Source: Euglena gracilis (taxonomy: Eukaryota > Euglenida > Euglenophyceae > Euglenales). From it: a stretch of 64,000 nt of DNA. The stretch lies in the NCBI GenBank assembly GCA_039621445.1, contig CP154955.1, positions 60,171,564 to 60,235,563 on the forward strand. Direction: 5' to 3'. The position numbers were made by a program, and so were the translations under genes. Each line of letters opens with the position of its first letter. The stretch's first letter is position 1. Below the pieces are notes generated by a model. It saw only the letters and a list, made by a program, of their open reading frames with translations. It did not search any database and was not told the origin of the DNA. Of the stretch, positions 23,501 to 31,981 are shown one piece after another.

Positions 23501-26500
23501 GAAGCCATGCCTCACAAAAATTTATTGTTAATGACCTCCGGGGGTTTCCCTACGTAGGTGGTGAGGACTCTTCAAGGAAGTTCAACCCCCCGTCACCCCT
23601 GTGCGGATGCAATGGACATGGTGTTGTTCAAGGGACAGGAAGGCTTTTTTTTTATGGAACGCCATCTTACCCAAAGGGCCGTCTAAGGTCTGATCTGGGG
23701 CTTGAAAGGGGTCGAAATCCGAAAAGTTGAGGATTGCATTTTTTGATGTTTTTGCCATTTTGGCAAGGTCTAAGGTTGCCAGAAATTGTTTTTTTCCCCG
23801 ATGTCGCCCTGTTTTCGTCGAAATCTCTCTGTTTTTTTTCCTGTGCATTTTGCGTTGAATGGGGGGCCAGGCTTGTGCTGAGTCAGATGCCCACCCCGCG
23901 TCGTGGGGGGTGTGCCTGCTGGGGGCAGGCACCCTACAGCACCCCCTCCCCCCCAGTCGGTGGGCTCAAGCCTGGTTGGGGCAGCAGAGTTTTTTTTAAA
24001 ATTTTCTGAAGGACCTCCCTGCCCATGGGCAGGCTGGGGGGCAGGGCGTGGGTTGCGCTTGGTCGGGTCAGGGGTTTTCTTAAGCCGAAGGGTACCCCAT
24101 CCCAGCCAGCCAGCAGCTCAACTCCAGCCAGCAGCCCAAATCGTGGCTGGGAGCCCCCCCCGTCGATTTATTTCCAGCCAACCAAAGAATGGCTAGGCAG
24201 TTAAAGTTTTGGACAGTGCCCAAAAAAATGGGAACACTGGTTGCCCTTGCTCAATTTCTTGGCCTGTGCCTTCTCTGCGCACCCCGTATACAAGGCACCC
24301 CCCCCCCCGGTTGGAAAAAAGAAGCCTCGAGGTCAGGGCTGTACAGGAATCCCTGAAACCAGGAGACGGCTATTTGCCTTCATCCTGGCGGTGGGGGGTC
24401 CGACTTTCAGGTTCGGGCTTTCCCATATAGCCATATGCTCGTGGTGAAAAGGCAAAAACAAATCACACGCTCCATTTCTACGTCCTCCCTTCAGGCAAGA
24501 AGGTGCGGCCCACCCCGGCCCCGGCCGCCGCCTCCACGGAGCGGCTGCTGTGGATCCCCGGTGTCAAGGCCCCGGAGCACCTGAACAACACGCTGGTCGG
24601 GGACCGCGGCTTTGACCCGCTGAACCTCGGCAAGGACCCCAACGCCCTGGAGCGCTTCCGCGTGTCCGAGGTGTTCCACGGCCGGCTGGCCATGCTGGCG
24701 TTCGCCGGGGCGCTGGTGCCGGAGCTGCTGGCCACGCCCCAGCAGAACATCGCCCATTGATATATCGTGTGATGTCATGTGGTGTGTAATTGGGCAAGAT
24801 TGCTCCACATTGAGGGCCGATGCACAGACATGTGCTCTTCCGCCAAGACTGTGGGGAAATTCTGTTGTGGGCTGACACGAATGTGCCCAGTATACCAAAT
24901 TTTTTGAATGCATTTTGTACGTGCTTGACCCCCCCCCCGAGCCGAACCACCGCCCTGAGCAACCCCTGGGGATTTGGACATATCGAAGTCTTTTTTCAGT
25001 TACCTCGAATTCAGAAGCACGTTTCAAAGAAACCTGGAAGAACGCTTTTGGGGGAAACGTGGCCTGGATAAATTCTTTTTTGGGGGTTGTGGGCCCACAA
25101 GCCAAACGACACGTGCTGTTTTGGGTTTGTTTTCAAAGTTGTTTGGGTTGTTGCGTTTCTGTAGAAACACCATTTGTTCCGTGTGAAGGGGGCCCCATGT
25201 TGAAGCCTTGTGCTGGGGTGTGCCGCCGCGCGGCGTGGCGTGGTACGACGCCGTCCACACCCCGGACCCGATCACGCTGACCACGTTCCTGCTGGTGCTG
25301 GCCGGGGCCACGGGCCCCATCGAGCTGTGGCGGTACGACGGCCGGTTCCCCGCCTGGGAGGAGGGGGAGGAGCTGGAGCCCAAGGTGGCCGACATCGCCT
25401 ACCCGGGGGCCGACCCGTTCGAGTGGTCCAGCGAGGAGGCCAAGCTGAAGGAGCTGAAGAACGGCCGGCTGGCCATGATCGCCGTGCTGGGCTTCTACTT
25501 CCAGCACGCCAAGACGGGGGCCAGCCCCATCGAGAACCTGGTCGCGTTTATCAACGACGGCGCCAACATCACCACCGCCATGTTCGCCACTGCCGGTGTG
25601 CAATTGAGAGGTCAATCAGAAGCCATGCCTCACAAAAATTTATTGTTAATGACCTCCGGGGGTTTCCCTACGTAGGTGGTGAGGACTCTTCAAGGAAGTT
25701 CAACCCCCCGTCACCCCTGTGCGGATGCAATGGACATGGTGTTGTTCAAGGGACAGGAAGGCTTTTTTTTTATGGAACGCCATCTTACCCAAAGGGCCGT
25801 CTAAGGTCTGATCTGGGGCTTGAAAGGGGTCGAAATCCGAAAAGTTGAGGATTGCATTTTTTGATGTTTTTGCCATTTTGGCAAGGTCTAAGGTTGCCAG
25901 AAATTGTTTTTTTTTTTTATGTCGCCCTGTTTTCGTCGAAATCTCTCTGTTTTTTTTCCTGTGCATTTTGCGTTGAATGGGGGGCCAGGCTTGTGCTGAG
26001 TCAGATGCCCACCCCGCGTCGTGGGGGGTGTGCCTGCTGGGGGCAGGCACCCTACAGCACCCCCTCCCCCCCAGTCGGTGGGCTCAAGCCTGGTTGGGGC
26101 AGCAGAGTTTTTTTTAAAATTTTCTGAAGGACCTCCCTGCCCATGGGCAGGCTGGGGGGCAGGGCGTGGGTTGCGCTTGGTCGGGTCAGGGGTTTTCTTA
26201 AGCCGAAGGGTACCCCATCCCAGCCAGCCAGCAGCTCAACTCCAGCCAGCAGCCCAAATCGTGGCTGGGAGCCCCCCCCGTCGATTTATTTCCAGCCAAC
26301 CAAAGAATGGCTAGGCAGTTAAAGTTTTGGACAGTGCCCAAAAAAATGGGAACACTGGTTGCCCTTGCTCAATTTCTTGGCCTGTGCCTTCTCTGCGCAC
26401 CCCGTATACAAGGCACCCCCCCCCCCCCGGTTGGAAAAAAGAAGCCTCGAGGTCAGGGCTGTACAGGAATCCCTGAAACCAGGAGACGGCTATTTGCCTT

Positions 26501-28199
26501 CATCCTGGCGGTGGGGGGTCCGACTTTCAGGTTCGGGCTTTCCCATATAGCCATATGCTCGTGGTGAAAAGGCAAAAACAAATCACACGCTCCATTTCTA
26601 CGTCCTCCCTTCAGGCAAGAAGGTGCGGCCCACCCCGGCCCCGGCCGCCGCCTCCACGGAGCGGCTGCTGTGGATCCCCGGTGTCAAGGCCCCGGAGCAC
26701 CTGAACAACACGCTGGTCGGGGACCGCGGCTTTGACCCGCTGAACCTCGGCAAGGACCCCAACGCCCTGGAGCGCTTCCGCGTGTCCGAGGTGTTCCACG
26801 GCCGGCTGGCCATGCTGGCGTTCGCCGGGGCGCTGGTGCCGGAGCTGCTGGCCACGCCCCGACTTTCTGAATTTTTCAGGAACGTCGCACCCCATCCCGA
26901 GGTGACCAAAAAATTGGTCAAACCTCCGAAAAGGTGTCCTCTCACGGGGGGGGATGGTCATTGGACAAAAGGGGGTCGTTGGACATAGGGGGGGAGGGGT
27001 AAAAAGTGCTCAGCACACGACAAGCTTAAATTTTCGACAAACACAAATTTTAGACCGGGTCAGAAAAATGAAAAACCTAATAAAGAACCGACGGACCCCT
27101 GGGGGAAACAAAAGCGCCCCCCGGCGTGAAGCGCCGGGACGAAAAAATTTGCCCAAAAATTGGCCAAAATGCCATTTTTGACATTTTTTGGACAAAAATT
27201 TGTCAAAATTGCCCAAAATTTTCGGCGCAAAGCGCCGGAAAGGAAAATTTGGGCATTTTTGGGTGCGTAGGGACCCGGGTACCCACCAACTTTCTTTTGA
27301 CCCCATGTCCAACGACCACCCCCCCCCCCCTCGGTCAGCAGAGGACAGAGGTTACCGGTCATTGGACATAGGGGGGGGGTAGGGTCAAGAAAGAGGAGGG
27401 GGTCGAGGAAAATGACTGGACGCCTTTTTGACGGGTACTTCACAGGCCACCATATGGTGCATGTCTGGGATCAAAGCAGAGAATTTCAGGCATTGTTTCA
27501 ACATTGGAATTGCGGCGAAAAGTTGGAAATTTTGCGTGGAACAATTTCCACGCTCGACCAGGTATCCCACTTTTTTCTCCTGCGTAAAATCATCCAAAGT
27601 CGCCCACAAGATTTCGGCCGTCAGCATGAGTGATCGGCCCTGCCTCTTGGGGGAGAATCGGCAGGGGGGGCACAAACGCTTTTTTTGTGTGTGCTTTTCC
27701 CCGGCGATTTTTTGGGATTTTGGTTGTGTTTTTTTTTGTGTTTTTTTGTGTCGCTTTTTTTTGAGGGAGGTCATGATGATGGTCTTTTTTTGTGATGTGA
27801 CACACTTGCCTAATAACCTCATGCTGGGGTGTGCCGCCGCGCGGCGTGGCGTGGTACGATGCCGTCAAGACCCCGGACCCGATCACGCTGACCACGTTCC
27901 TGCTGGTGCTGGCCGGGGCCACGGGCCCCATCGAGCTGTGGCGGTACGACGGCCGGTTCCCCGCCTGGGAGGAGGGGGAGGAGCTGGAGCCCAAGGTGGC
28001 CGACATCGCCTACCCGGGGGCCGACCCGTTCGAGTGGTCCAGCGAGGAGGCCAAGCTGAAGGAGTTGAAGAACGGCCGGCTGGCCATGATTGCCGTGCTG
28101 GGCTTCTACTTCCAGCACGTCAAGACGGGGGCCAGCCCCATCGAGAACCTGGTCGCGTTCATCAACGACGGCGCCAACATCACCACCGCCATGTTCTAA
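14310..28199 (+). CDS. Light-harvesting chlorophyll-binding polyprotein gene, four modules, 5'-partial
   Basis: The eight exons join as A1 14310-14551, B1 19600-19975, A2 22377-22618, B2 23102-23477, A3 24495-24736, B3 25220-25595, A4 26615-26856 and B4 27831-28199. Each A+B pair makes one LHC antenna protein for thylakoid pigment binding. Exon A holds the lumen/stroma N-region ([23 protein letters not shown]) and helix 1 with the chlorophyll-ligand signature E-x-x-H-x-R ([10 protein letters not shown]). Exon B holds helix 2 ([18 protein letters not shown]) and helix 3 with E-x-x-N-x-R ([15 protein letters not shown]). B1-B3 end in phase 1 at G|GT and run in frame into the GC-AAG-AAG start of the next A exon, so consecutive LHC units are fused through a linker rich in Ala, Pro and Thr ([18 protein letters not shown]). 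Only B4 ends in a stop (ATG TTC TAA). LHC polyproteins cleaved after import are established in Euglena and dinoflagellates. The A/B junction positions are uncertain by a few bases. The 5' end (leader, possibly further modules) is missing. Confidence 0.88.
14620..15040. repeat. C-tract element fragment in intron A1/B1
   Basis: C/G-runs with AGCCCAGCAGCAGCACCCCCC-like and AAAATTTTTTGGCAAATG blocks. Related sequence lies at 21660-22080 and, inverted, at 28290-28600. No coding potential. Confidence 0.45.
15040..15815. repeat. TCGAAC palindrome array 1
   Basis: Tandem 33/43/53-bp units of ATTCGAGGAGGAT-N-TCGATCCTCCTCGAACGAC with optional CTCGAACGAC steps. Each unit is nearly self-complementary, so every frame on both strands stays open (Arg/Ser-rich translations). 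Related arrays are at 19005-19385, 29203-29507 and 31397-31727. Confidence 0.85.
15817..16255. repeat. 220-bp direct tandem duplication with GA-rich tail
   Basis: CCTGCTATGTACATGCATTC through GGCACGATTCGGAAGAAAGC to a GAGAGA run occurs at 15817-16036 and 16037-16255, with small differences. Confidence 0.75.
16256..16379. repeat. Leader of the H family (AGGGTTAGGGT-containing)
   Basis: GAGAATTTCTGAGGTTATTAGAAGGAATAGGGTTAGGGTCAAGATTTCATCCCC-type sequence (given here in part) precedes the hairpin. Similar leaders occur at 17770-17820, 18270-18330, 29745-29815 and 29885-29935. Confidence 0.5.
16419..16730. mobile_element. C-tract TIR element nested in H2 (TA flanks)
   Basis: Ends are CCTACCCC(C)n...GGGAAACTGTC and GACAGTTTCCTGG(G)n TAGG, with TA at 16417-16418 and 16731-16732. 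The interior repeats AACTGTCAGGGTCCC and GTACTGGCCAACCTGTCAG. No coding capacity. Confidence 0.65.
16796..17607. mobile_element. CAGGG-ended TIR element, possibly hAT-like, nested in H2
   Basis: The 23-bp inverted ends CAGGGTTTTTCACCGGTTCG and the inverse of CAGGGTTTACCACCGGTTCG (partial, two mismatches) are flanked by GCGACTC at 16789-16795 and 17608-17614, a 7-bp target duplication. CACGAACAAT tandem steps lie inside each end. CAGGG-type ends with 7-8 bp duplications are typical of hAT elements, but no transposase is present, so that assignment is tentative. Confidence 0.65.
17848..18122. repeat. Long palindrome in an (AT)n context
   Basis: GGCAGCTACACTTTACTTGG at the left and its inverse at the right enclose C/G-runs and an inner inverted pair GCGTTAATG...GGGATAGGGTTAGGTGCGCG / CGCGCACCTAACCCTACTCC...CATTAACGC (partial). 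(AT)n tracts flank both ends. It probably represents a foldback element inserted in an AT microsatellite. Confidence 0.75.
18368..18507. repeat. Hairpin element H3
   Basis: CTACAGGGTACACAGCGAACC to GGTACCCTGTAG with inner CTCGCTCGGCGCCTTCGGCG; only partly symmetric in the centre. Preceded by the AGGGTTAGGGTT leader. Confidence 0.65.
19005..19385. repeat. TCGAAC palindrome array 2
   Basis: Same unit family as array 1 (GAACGACATTCGAGGAGGAT), followed by CCATCCCACTACCGTAACCC, a tail shared with the array at 31397-31727. Confidence 0.85.
19600..19975 (+). CDS. LHC polyprotein exon B1 (helices 2 and 3)
   Basis: Frame GTG CCG CCG CGC gives [12 protein letters not shown], then helix 2 and helix 3 ([17 protein letters not shown]) and the tail [25 protein letters not shown]. 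It ends ...ACTGCCG|GTATG, a conventional donor in phase 1. The exact 5' boundary is ambiguous: bases 19592-19602 can pair with the end of exon A1, and there is no AG acceptor at the boundary. Confidence 0.85.
20241..20263. repeat. GCGCC hairpin, covarying stem
   Basis: CCTCAGGCGC-ACA-GCGCCTGAGG, a perfect 10-bp stem. The core GGCGC/GCGCC is shared with other elements while the outer stem bases differ but still pair. Confidence 0.75.
20880..21247. mobile_element. V element, copy 2 (in intron B1/A2, TA flanks)
   Basis: TAGTCGTACGACC and GGTCATACGACTAG ends with C/G runs, TA at 20878-20879 and 21248-21249, and hairpin CCGGCGC-GAA-GCGCCGG at 21091-21107. Shorter than the other copies because the right half lacks one internal repeat. 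Confidence 0.75.
21640..22330. repeat. C-tract element(s) with GCGCC hairpin in intron B1/A2
   Basis: Contains TTTCGGCGC-AAA-GCGCCGAAA (about 21803-21823), CCAAAAATGGGGTTTGG, and ends with GGGGTCCTTAAAGAGATG. The inverse of much of it is found at 28280-28680. Confidence 0.5.
22377..22618 (+). CDS. LHC polyprotein exon A2
   Basis: Follows ccaccctcctttcag|GC, a conventional acceptor. The protein is identical to A1 as far as can be read. Sequence continues past the proposed end as CCC CAG CAG AAC ATC GCC CAT TGA, so unspliced read-through would stop 8 codons later. It carries TTC (not TTT) in the GDRGFDPL block, which places it with A1 rather than with A3/A4. Confidence 0.85.
22619..23101 (+). 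other. Intron A2/B2, nonconventional ends
   Basis: This 483-bp intron lacks GT/AG. Bases 22615-22626 (CACGCCCCAGCA) pair with 23093-23104 (TGCTGGGGTGTG) at 12 of 12 positions with one G-U wobble, including a CAG/CTG contact as described for euglenid nonconventional introns. The helix uses the last bases of exon A and the first bases of exon B, so the splice point can only be placed within the helix. Confidence 0.75.
23102..23477 (+). CDS. LHC polyprotein exon B2
   Basis: Same 125-codon helix 2/helix 3 exon as B1, with at most a few silent changes (for example TTT for TTC in the AFIND block). It ends ACTGCCG|GTGTGC, a conventional donor in phase 1 that joins exon A3. Confidence 0.85.
23478..24494 (+). 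other. Intron B2/A3, conventional GT...AG
   Basis: Starts gtgtgcaatt and ends tcctcccttcag; 1017 bp. Its near-identical copy is intron B3/A4 (25596-26614). The two differ by a T-run/C-run change near 23800/25915 and by C-tract length near 24300/26417. Confidence 0.75.
24495..24736 (+). CDS. LHC polyprotein exon A3 (recombinant copy)
   Basis: Its upstream intron end (tacgtcctcccttcag) and the TTT codon in the GDRGFDPL block match A4. Its downstream junction (ACGCCCCAGCAGAAC) matches A2. A3 therefore looks like the product of an unequal crossover inside exon A, between the TTT site near 24606 and the exon end. Confidence 0.85.
24737..25219 (+). other. Intron A3/B3, nonconventional ends
   Basis: Essentially identical to the A2/B2 intron, displaced by 2118 bp, with the same 12-bp terminal pairing. 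The near-identity of intron sequence shows that this module duplication is recent. Confidence 0.75.
25220..25595 (+). CDS. LHC polyprotein exon B3
   Basis: A copy of B2 displaced by exactly 2118 bp, with no coding difference seen. It ends ACTGCCG|GTGTGC and joins exon A4. Confidence 0.85.
25596..26614 (+). other. Intron B3/A4, conventional GT...AG
   Basis: 1019 bp, a near-identical copy of intron B2/A3 that is two bases longer in a C-tract. Confidence 0.75.
26615..26856 (+). CDS. LHC polyprotein exon A4
   Basis: Same protein segment as A1-A3. It is preceded by the same acceptor context as A3 but followed by a different intron (ACGCCCCGACTTTCTG), so the module duplication ends within this exon. 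Confidence 0.85.
26857..27830 (+). other. Intron A4/B4, nonconventional ends, unrelated interior
   Basis: This 974-bp intron also lacks GT/AG. Bases 26853-26864 can pair with 27822-27833 at 10 of 12 positions (two wobbles). The interior differs entirely from the A2/B2 intron and contains two GGCGC hairpins (27121-27137, 27221-27239) and a C-tract block near 27316, yet the end pairing is kept. Confidence 0.65.
27831..28199 (+). CDS. LHC polyprotein terminal exon B4 with stop codon
   Basis: The terminal helix 2/helix 3 exon. It differs from B1-B3 by H to K (DAVKTPDP) and A to V (FQHVKTG), and ends ACC GCC ATG TTC TAA, so it lacks the ATAG linker residues that lead into another module. This marks the C-terminus of the polyprotein. 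No clear polyadenylation signal was identified downstream. Confidence 0.86.
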   Translation: MPPRGVAWYDAVKTPDPITLTTFLLVLAGATGPIELWRYDGRFPAWEEGEELEPKVADIAYPGADPFEWSSEEAKLKELKNGRLAMIAVLGFYFQHVKTGASPIENLVAFINDGANITTAMF

Positions 28200-29195
28200 G
28201 TGTGCTGTGCTGTGTGTTTCAATATCCAGTGTAGCCATGGCCGGAAGTGTGGTAGAATTCAGGGCTTGGGGTCATACATCTCTTTAAGGACCCCGGGGGG
28301 GGTTGCTGGGCTAGGGCTAGGAATTTGGGCTGGCTAGAAATTTGGGCTGGCTAGCCCCCCCCCCCCCTGGGGGGGGCTGGACCCGAACCGGGGCGAGCTG
28401 GACTGAAATCGGAAAAATGCCCAAAAATGACCTGCAAAACACAGTTTTGAAAAAGTGATGCATCTGAAACCTCCCAAAAAATGCCCCAAACGCCCCCCAA
28501 ACCCCATTTTTGGCCACTTTTGAACACAGTTTTTCAAAAAATTTCGGCACTTTGGGCTCGACCCCCAAAAAAGGGGCTGGCTAGCTGGGGGGGCTGGTTT
28601 CCCAAAAAAAGCGATTGACTGGTTTTTCGAAAAGTGTAGTGACCCCCCCGGGGGGGTCGGTAAAAAATTGTATGTGCCAGATCTCTCCCCCCCAATTACA
28701 AGATAATTTGTTTTTTCCCCACCGTTTGCTTTATGGATTTTTAGTTGCGGCCCAAACAAAACACAATTTTGGTTGGGCCGCGGTTGGCCACGACCCAACC
28801 CACGGCCACCCTACCTCCTGTGTCCCACCGAAAATTAGCCGAAAATTGGGTTGTCTTGGACCCAAACCGACCGAAGCGATTTTGATAAACAAAAATGGCA
28901 TGATTTTGGGGGAAATAGTCAAAACCTGTGCAGTCTAAACCATTTTCCTGAAATTCTAATGTCGCTGCACGTTTTCATTCAAGAACCTCGAGGCAATTTT
29001 CTGTTGATTGTTTCGTCCGAGTTTAAGTTTTAAGCAACCCCTCAACGCATGTGGTGAAACCCAAATCAAAGCAACCCTTGGCGGATCGGCTGAAACCTGA
29101 AATTTAAGCAACGGGTGGTTTATGTCGTGGGACAAACCCGCGGTCGGGGTTGTAGGAACCCGGTCAGTGGACCGGGGGGGGGGGGGGTTGCGGGG
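28200..29195. other. 3' flank of the LHC gene with an inverted C-tract element
   Basis: Bases 28280-28680 are the inverted relative of 21660-22330 (CATCTCTTTAAGGACCCC through GCGATTGACTGG). Bases 28700-29195 show no gene; GTCGGGGTTGTAGGAACCCGG near 29135 is a V/P-element remnant. Confidence 0.45.
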
Positions 29196-29202
29196 GGGTT
29201 AC

Positions 29203-29507
29203 AGTAGGAGGAGGTTCGAGCTCGAACGTTCGAGCTCGAACCTCCTCGAACGTTTTTAAGCCCCCCCCCCCCTCAAAGGGGGGGGCTTAAAAACGTTCGA
29301 GGTCCCTCTTTGAATGTCCTCGAACGACATTCGAGGAGGGTCTCGAACCACCTCGAACGACGTTCGAGGAGGGTCTCGAACCTCCTCGAACGACCTCGAA
29401 CGACGTTCGAGGAGGGTCTCGAACCTCCTCGAACGACATTCGAGGAGGGACCTCGAACCTCCTCGAACGACCTCGAACGACACTCAAGGAGGTTCGAGAC
29501 CCTCCTC
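29203..29507. repeat. TCGAAC palindrome array 3
   Basis: GAGGAGGTTCGAGCTCGAAC start, then GAACGACNTTCGAGGAGGGTC units. The lead-in GGGGTTACAGTAGGAGGAGG resembles those at 15030, 33895, 44045 and 49035. Confidence 0.8.
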
Positions 29508-29689
29508 CTGCGTACATGCATACAGCTTTCAACACGAACGTCCTCGGCAAAGTTTGCGTTCGGTTCCTTTTTTTTGGTTTTTTGGTTTTTGGGATTTTTT
29601 TCAGAAACGACCACCCAAGCAGGCGAGACCTATTCCCTCACGACATGTGATTGGGTTGGTAAGTTGAACTTCTCAAATTCCCCCCCCCT

Positions 29690-30547
29690 CCCTCCCTACT
29701 CGCAGGAATGCACACATTCAAAGTATTTTAATTCAAAAATCTTCCCAAACCAAGAGAATTTCTGAGGTTATTAGAAGGAATAGGGTTAGGGTCAAGATTT
29801 CATCCCCCAATGGTTGCAACCATCCCGCTCATTTTGCAGAATGCACTGATTGTTCAATTTTTTTCAAAAAAAATCAAGTACCGAGTGAATTTCTGAGGTT
29901 ATTAGAAGGAATAGGGTTAGGGTCAAGATTTCACCGCGCCACCCCCCCCCACACCCCATATCTCCCCGCACCCCCCCCCACACCCCCCCCACACCCCCAC
30001 ACCCCCCCGACGTCACGTCATTTCACATTACCTTTTTTAATTTGTGTTTTTTATACACATATATTTTTTTCGTTTCTCTTTTTATTGTTTTATTTTTGGA
30101 ATGTCTGCAAAAGAATTTTTTGATGCTGTTTCACTGTGACCAAAAAGAATTTCTCGGGCAATTTTTCCTCACGCAGGAATGCACTCATTCAAATGTATTT
30201 TCATTCAAGACCCAAGACCCCCCCCCACACCCCCACCTTCCATATCTCCCCGCACCCCCCAAGGCCCCCCCACACCCCCAAACCCCCCCCCCCCCCCACC
30301 CCCCCCACACCCCCACACCCCCCCGACGTCACGTCATTTCACATGACCTTTTTTATTTTTTATAACATATATTTTTTCCGTTTCTCTTTTTATTGTTTTA
30401 TTTTTGGCATTTCTGCAAAAGAATTTTTTGATGCTGTTTCACTGTGGCCAAAAAGAGTTTCTGAGGTTATTCGAAGGAGTAGGGTTAGTTTCATGATTCT
30501 GGTCCAAACAGCAGAATATTTTCCGCTCACCGTTCTTAGATTGGTCT
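29690..30547. repeat. AGGGTTAGGGT leaders and C/A tract blocks
   Basis: Leader copies at about 29745-29815 and 29885-29935, C-run/CACA blocks at 29938-30010 and 30220-30325, each followed by GACGTCACGTCATTTCACAT and a T-rich stretch with TCTGCAAAAGAATTTTTTGA. A GAAGGAGTAGGGTTAG copy lies at 30474. No gene. Confidence 0.55.
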
Positions 30548-30698
30548 CTACAAGGTACCCAGCGAACCCAAAGAGCCGCCCAACTAGGGTTAAAAACATG
30601 GGGGGACCCGAGCGAGGCGCCGAAGGCACCGAGCGAGGGTCCCCCCATGTGTATTAACCCTAGTTGGGCGGCTCTTTGTGGTAGCTGGTACCTTGTAG
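30548..30698. repeat. Hairpin element H4, near-perfect inverted repeat
   Basis: CTACAAGGTACCCAGC to GCTGGTACCTTGTAG, 151 bp, with arms AAAGAGCCGCCCAACTAGGG and the inverse. This is the best-preserved family member and shows the uninterrupted structure. Confidence 0.8.
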
Positions 30699-30872
30699 GG
30701 CCCAATTTATCACGCCTCAGTTACCCTCCCCGGCTACTGATGTCTTTTTACATGACCTATGTTTAATTTTTTCAAATTTTAAGTTTTCATTTATTTATTT
30801 TTTTAATTTATTTAATTTTTTTAATCCATTTTTCTTATTTTTCTGTTTTAAGTTTTTTGGAAAAGAAAAGTA

Positions 30873-30952
30873 AGCACTGCGGGATTCGAACCCACGCACC
30901 CAGAGTGGCATGGATTTTGCAGCCCCCAACCTTGACCATTCGGGTAGTTGCT
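30873..30952 (-). tRNA. tRNA-like sequence
   Basis: Minus strand: AGCAACTACCCGAATGGTCAA (A-box-like) and GCGTGGGTTCGAATCCCGC (B box, T arm). The central stem TTGGG/TCCA is wobble-rich around GCTGCAAAA, so function is doubtful. Confidence 0.4.
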
Positions 30953-31194
30953 CAATGAAACAGAATTGTTGGAAATATTCGGGTAGTTGCTCAATGAAAC
31001 AGAATTGTTGGAAATGGCATTTCTGTAAAAGAATTCTCTGATGATGTTTCACTGTGGCGTTACTTGAAGGGGTGGGAGTCAGATCCAAGTCAACGACACG
31101 CACACGCGCTCGTCAAGCTTTCAGCTTTCAGTCATTTCAGTCACGTCCAGGTCAACGACTGCTTTCAGTCATTTCCAACCATCCACTCTCGCTG

Positions 31195-31275
31195 AGCAAC
31201 TGCCCGAGTGGTCAAGGTTAGGGGCTGTAAAAACCAGGCCACTATGGGTGCGTGGGTTCGAATCCCACAGTGCTT
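31195..31275 (+). tRNA. tRNA-like sequence
   Basis: AGCA(A)CT pairs with AGTGCT with one bulge. It has GCCCGAGTGGTCAAGG and a perfect T arm GTGGG-TTCGAAT-CCCAC. A GGTT/AACC stem encloses GGGGCTGTAA, an enlarged anticodon loop. It lies head-to-head with the copy at 30873-30952. Confidence 0.45.
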
Positions 31276-31396
31276 ACTATTTTTGTCCCAAAAGTGTCAA
31301 AAATGGCATTTTGGCCAATTTTTTGGCCAATACTTGGGCCAAATTTTTCGTCCAAAAAAATTTGGTCAAACCTCTGCAAAGGGGTCCTCTGACCGC

Positions 31397-31727
31397 CGTT
31401 CGAGGAGGGACCTCGAACCTCCTCGAACGTCCTCGAACCTCCTCGAACGACATTCGAGGAGGGACCTCGAACCTCCTCGAACGACCTCGAACGACGTTCG
31501 AGGAGGGTCTCGAACCTCCTCGAACGTCCTCGAACGACATTCGAGGAGGGTCTCGAACCTCCTCGAACGTCCTCGAACGACATTCGAGGAGGGTCTCGAA
31601 CCTCCTCGAATGTCGTTCGAGCATGTTCGAGGAGGGTCTCGAACCTCCTCGAATGTCGTTCGAGCATGTTCGAGGAGGGTCTCGAACCTCCTCGAATGTC
31701 GTTCGAGGAGGTTCGAGACCCTCCTCC
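31397..31727. repeat. TCGAAC palindrome array 4
   Basis: Units GTTCGAGGAGGGTCTCGAACC and TCCTCGAACGTCCTCGAACG, including GTTCGAGCATGTTCGAGG variants. The CCATCCCACTACCGTAACCC tail is shared with array 2. Confidence 0.8.
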
Positions 31728-31981
31728 TACGGTCCATCCCACTACCGTAACCCTCCCGGGGGGTTGCCTCTTATGGGTCCAGCTTGGCAGCCGGGGGGGA
31801 AAAGAGGGATGCTCAAGCACGAACGTTCGAGGTTCGAAAACATTTATATGAGGAATCAATTTTTTTCCCCGATGTTGATCTGTTCTTGCCGAAAATGCCA
31901 GATTTGTTTTCCCATTTTTGTGAAGATCTTGCATTGAACGTGCTGGACAGTGGAGTTTTTTTTCCTGTCAGGTATGCGGGG

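Larger units (their letters stand above)
22380..26615 (+). repeat. Tandem duplication of one LHC module with its introns (2,118-bp period)
   Basis: Sequence from exon A2 through intron, B2 and intron recurs at a constant +2118 offset through A3, B3 and into A4. Both introns are near-identical as well as the exons. This fits unequal crossing-over within exon A, not exon-only conversion. Confidence 0.9.
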
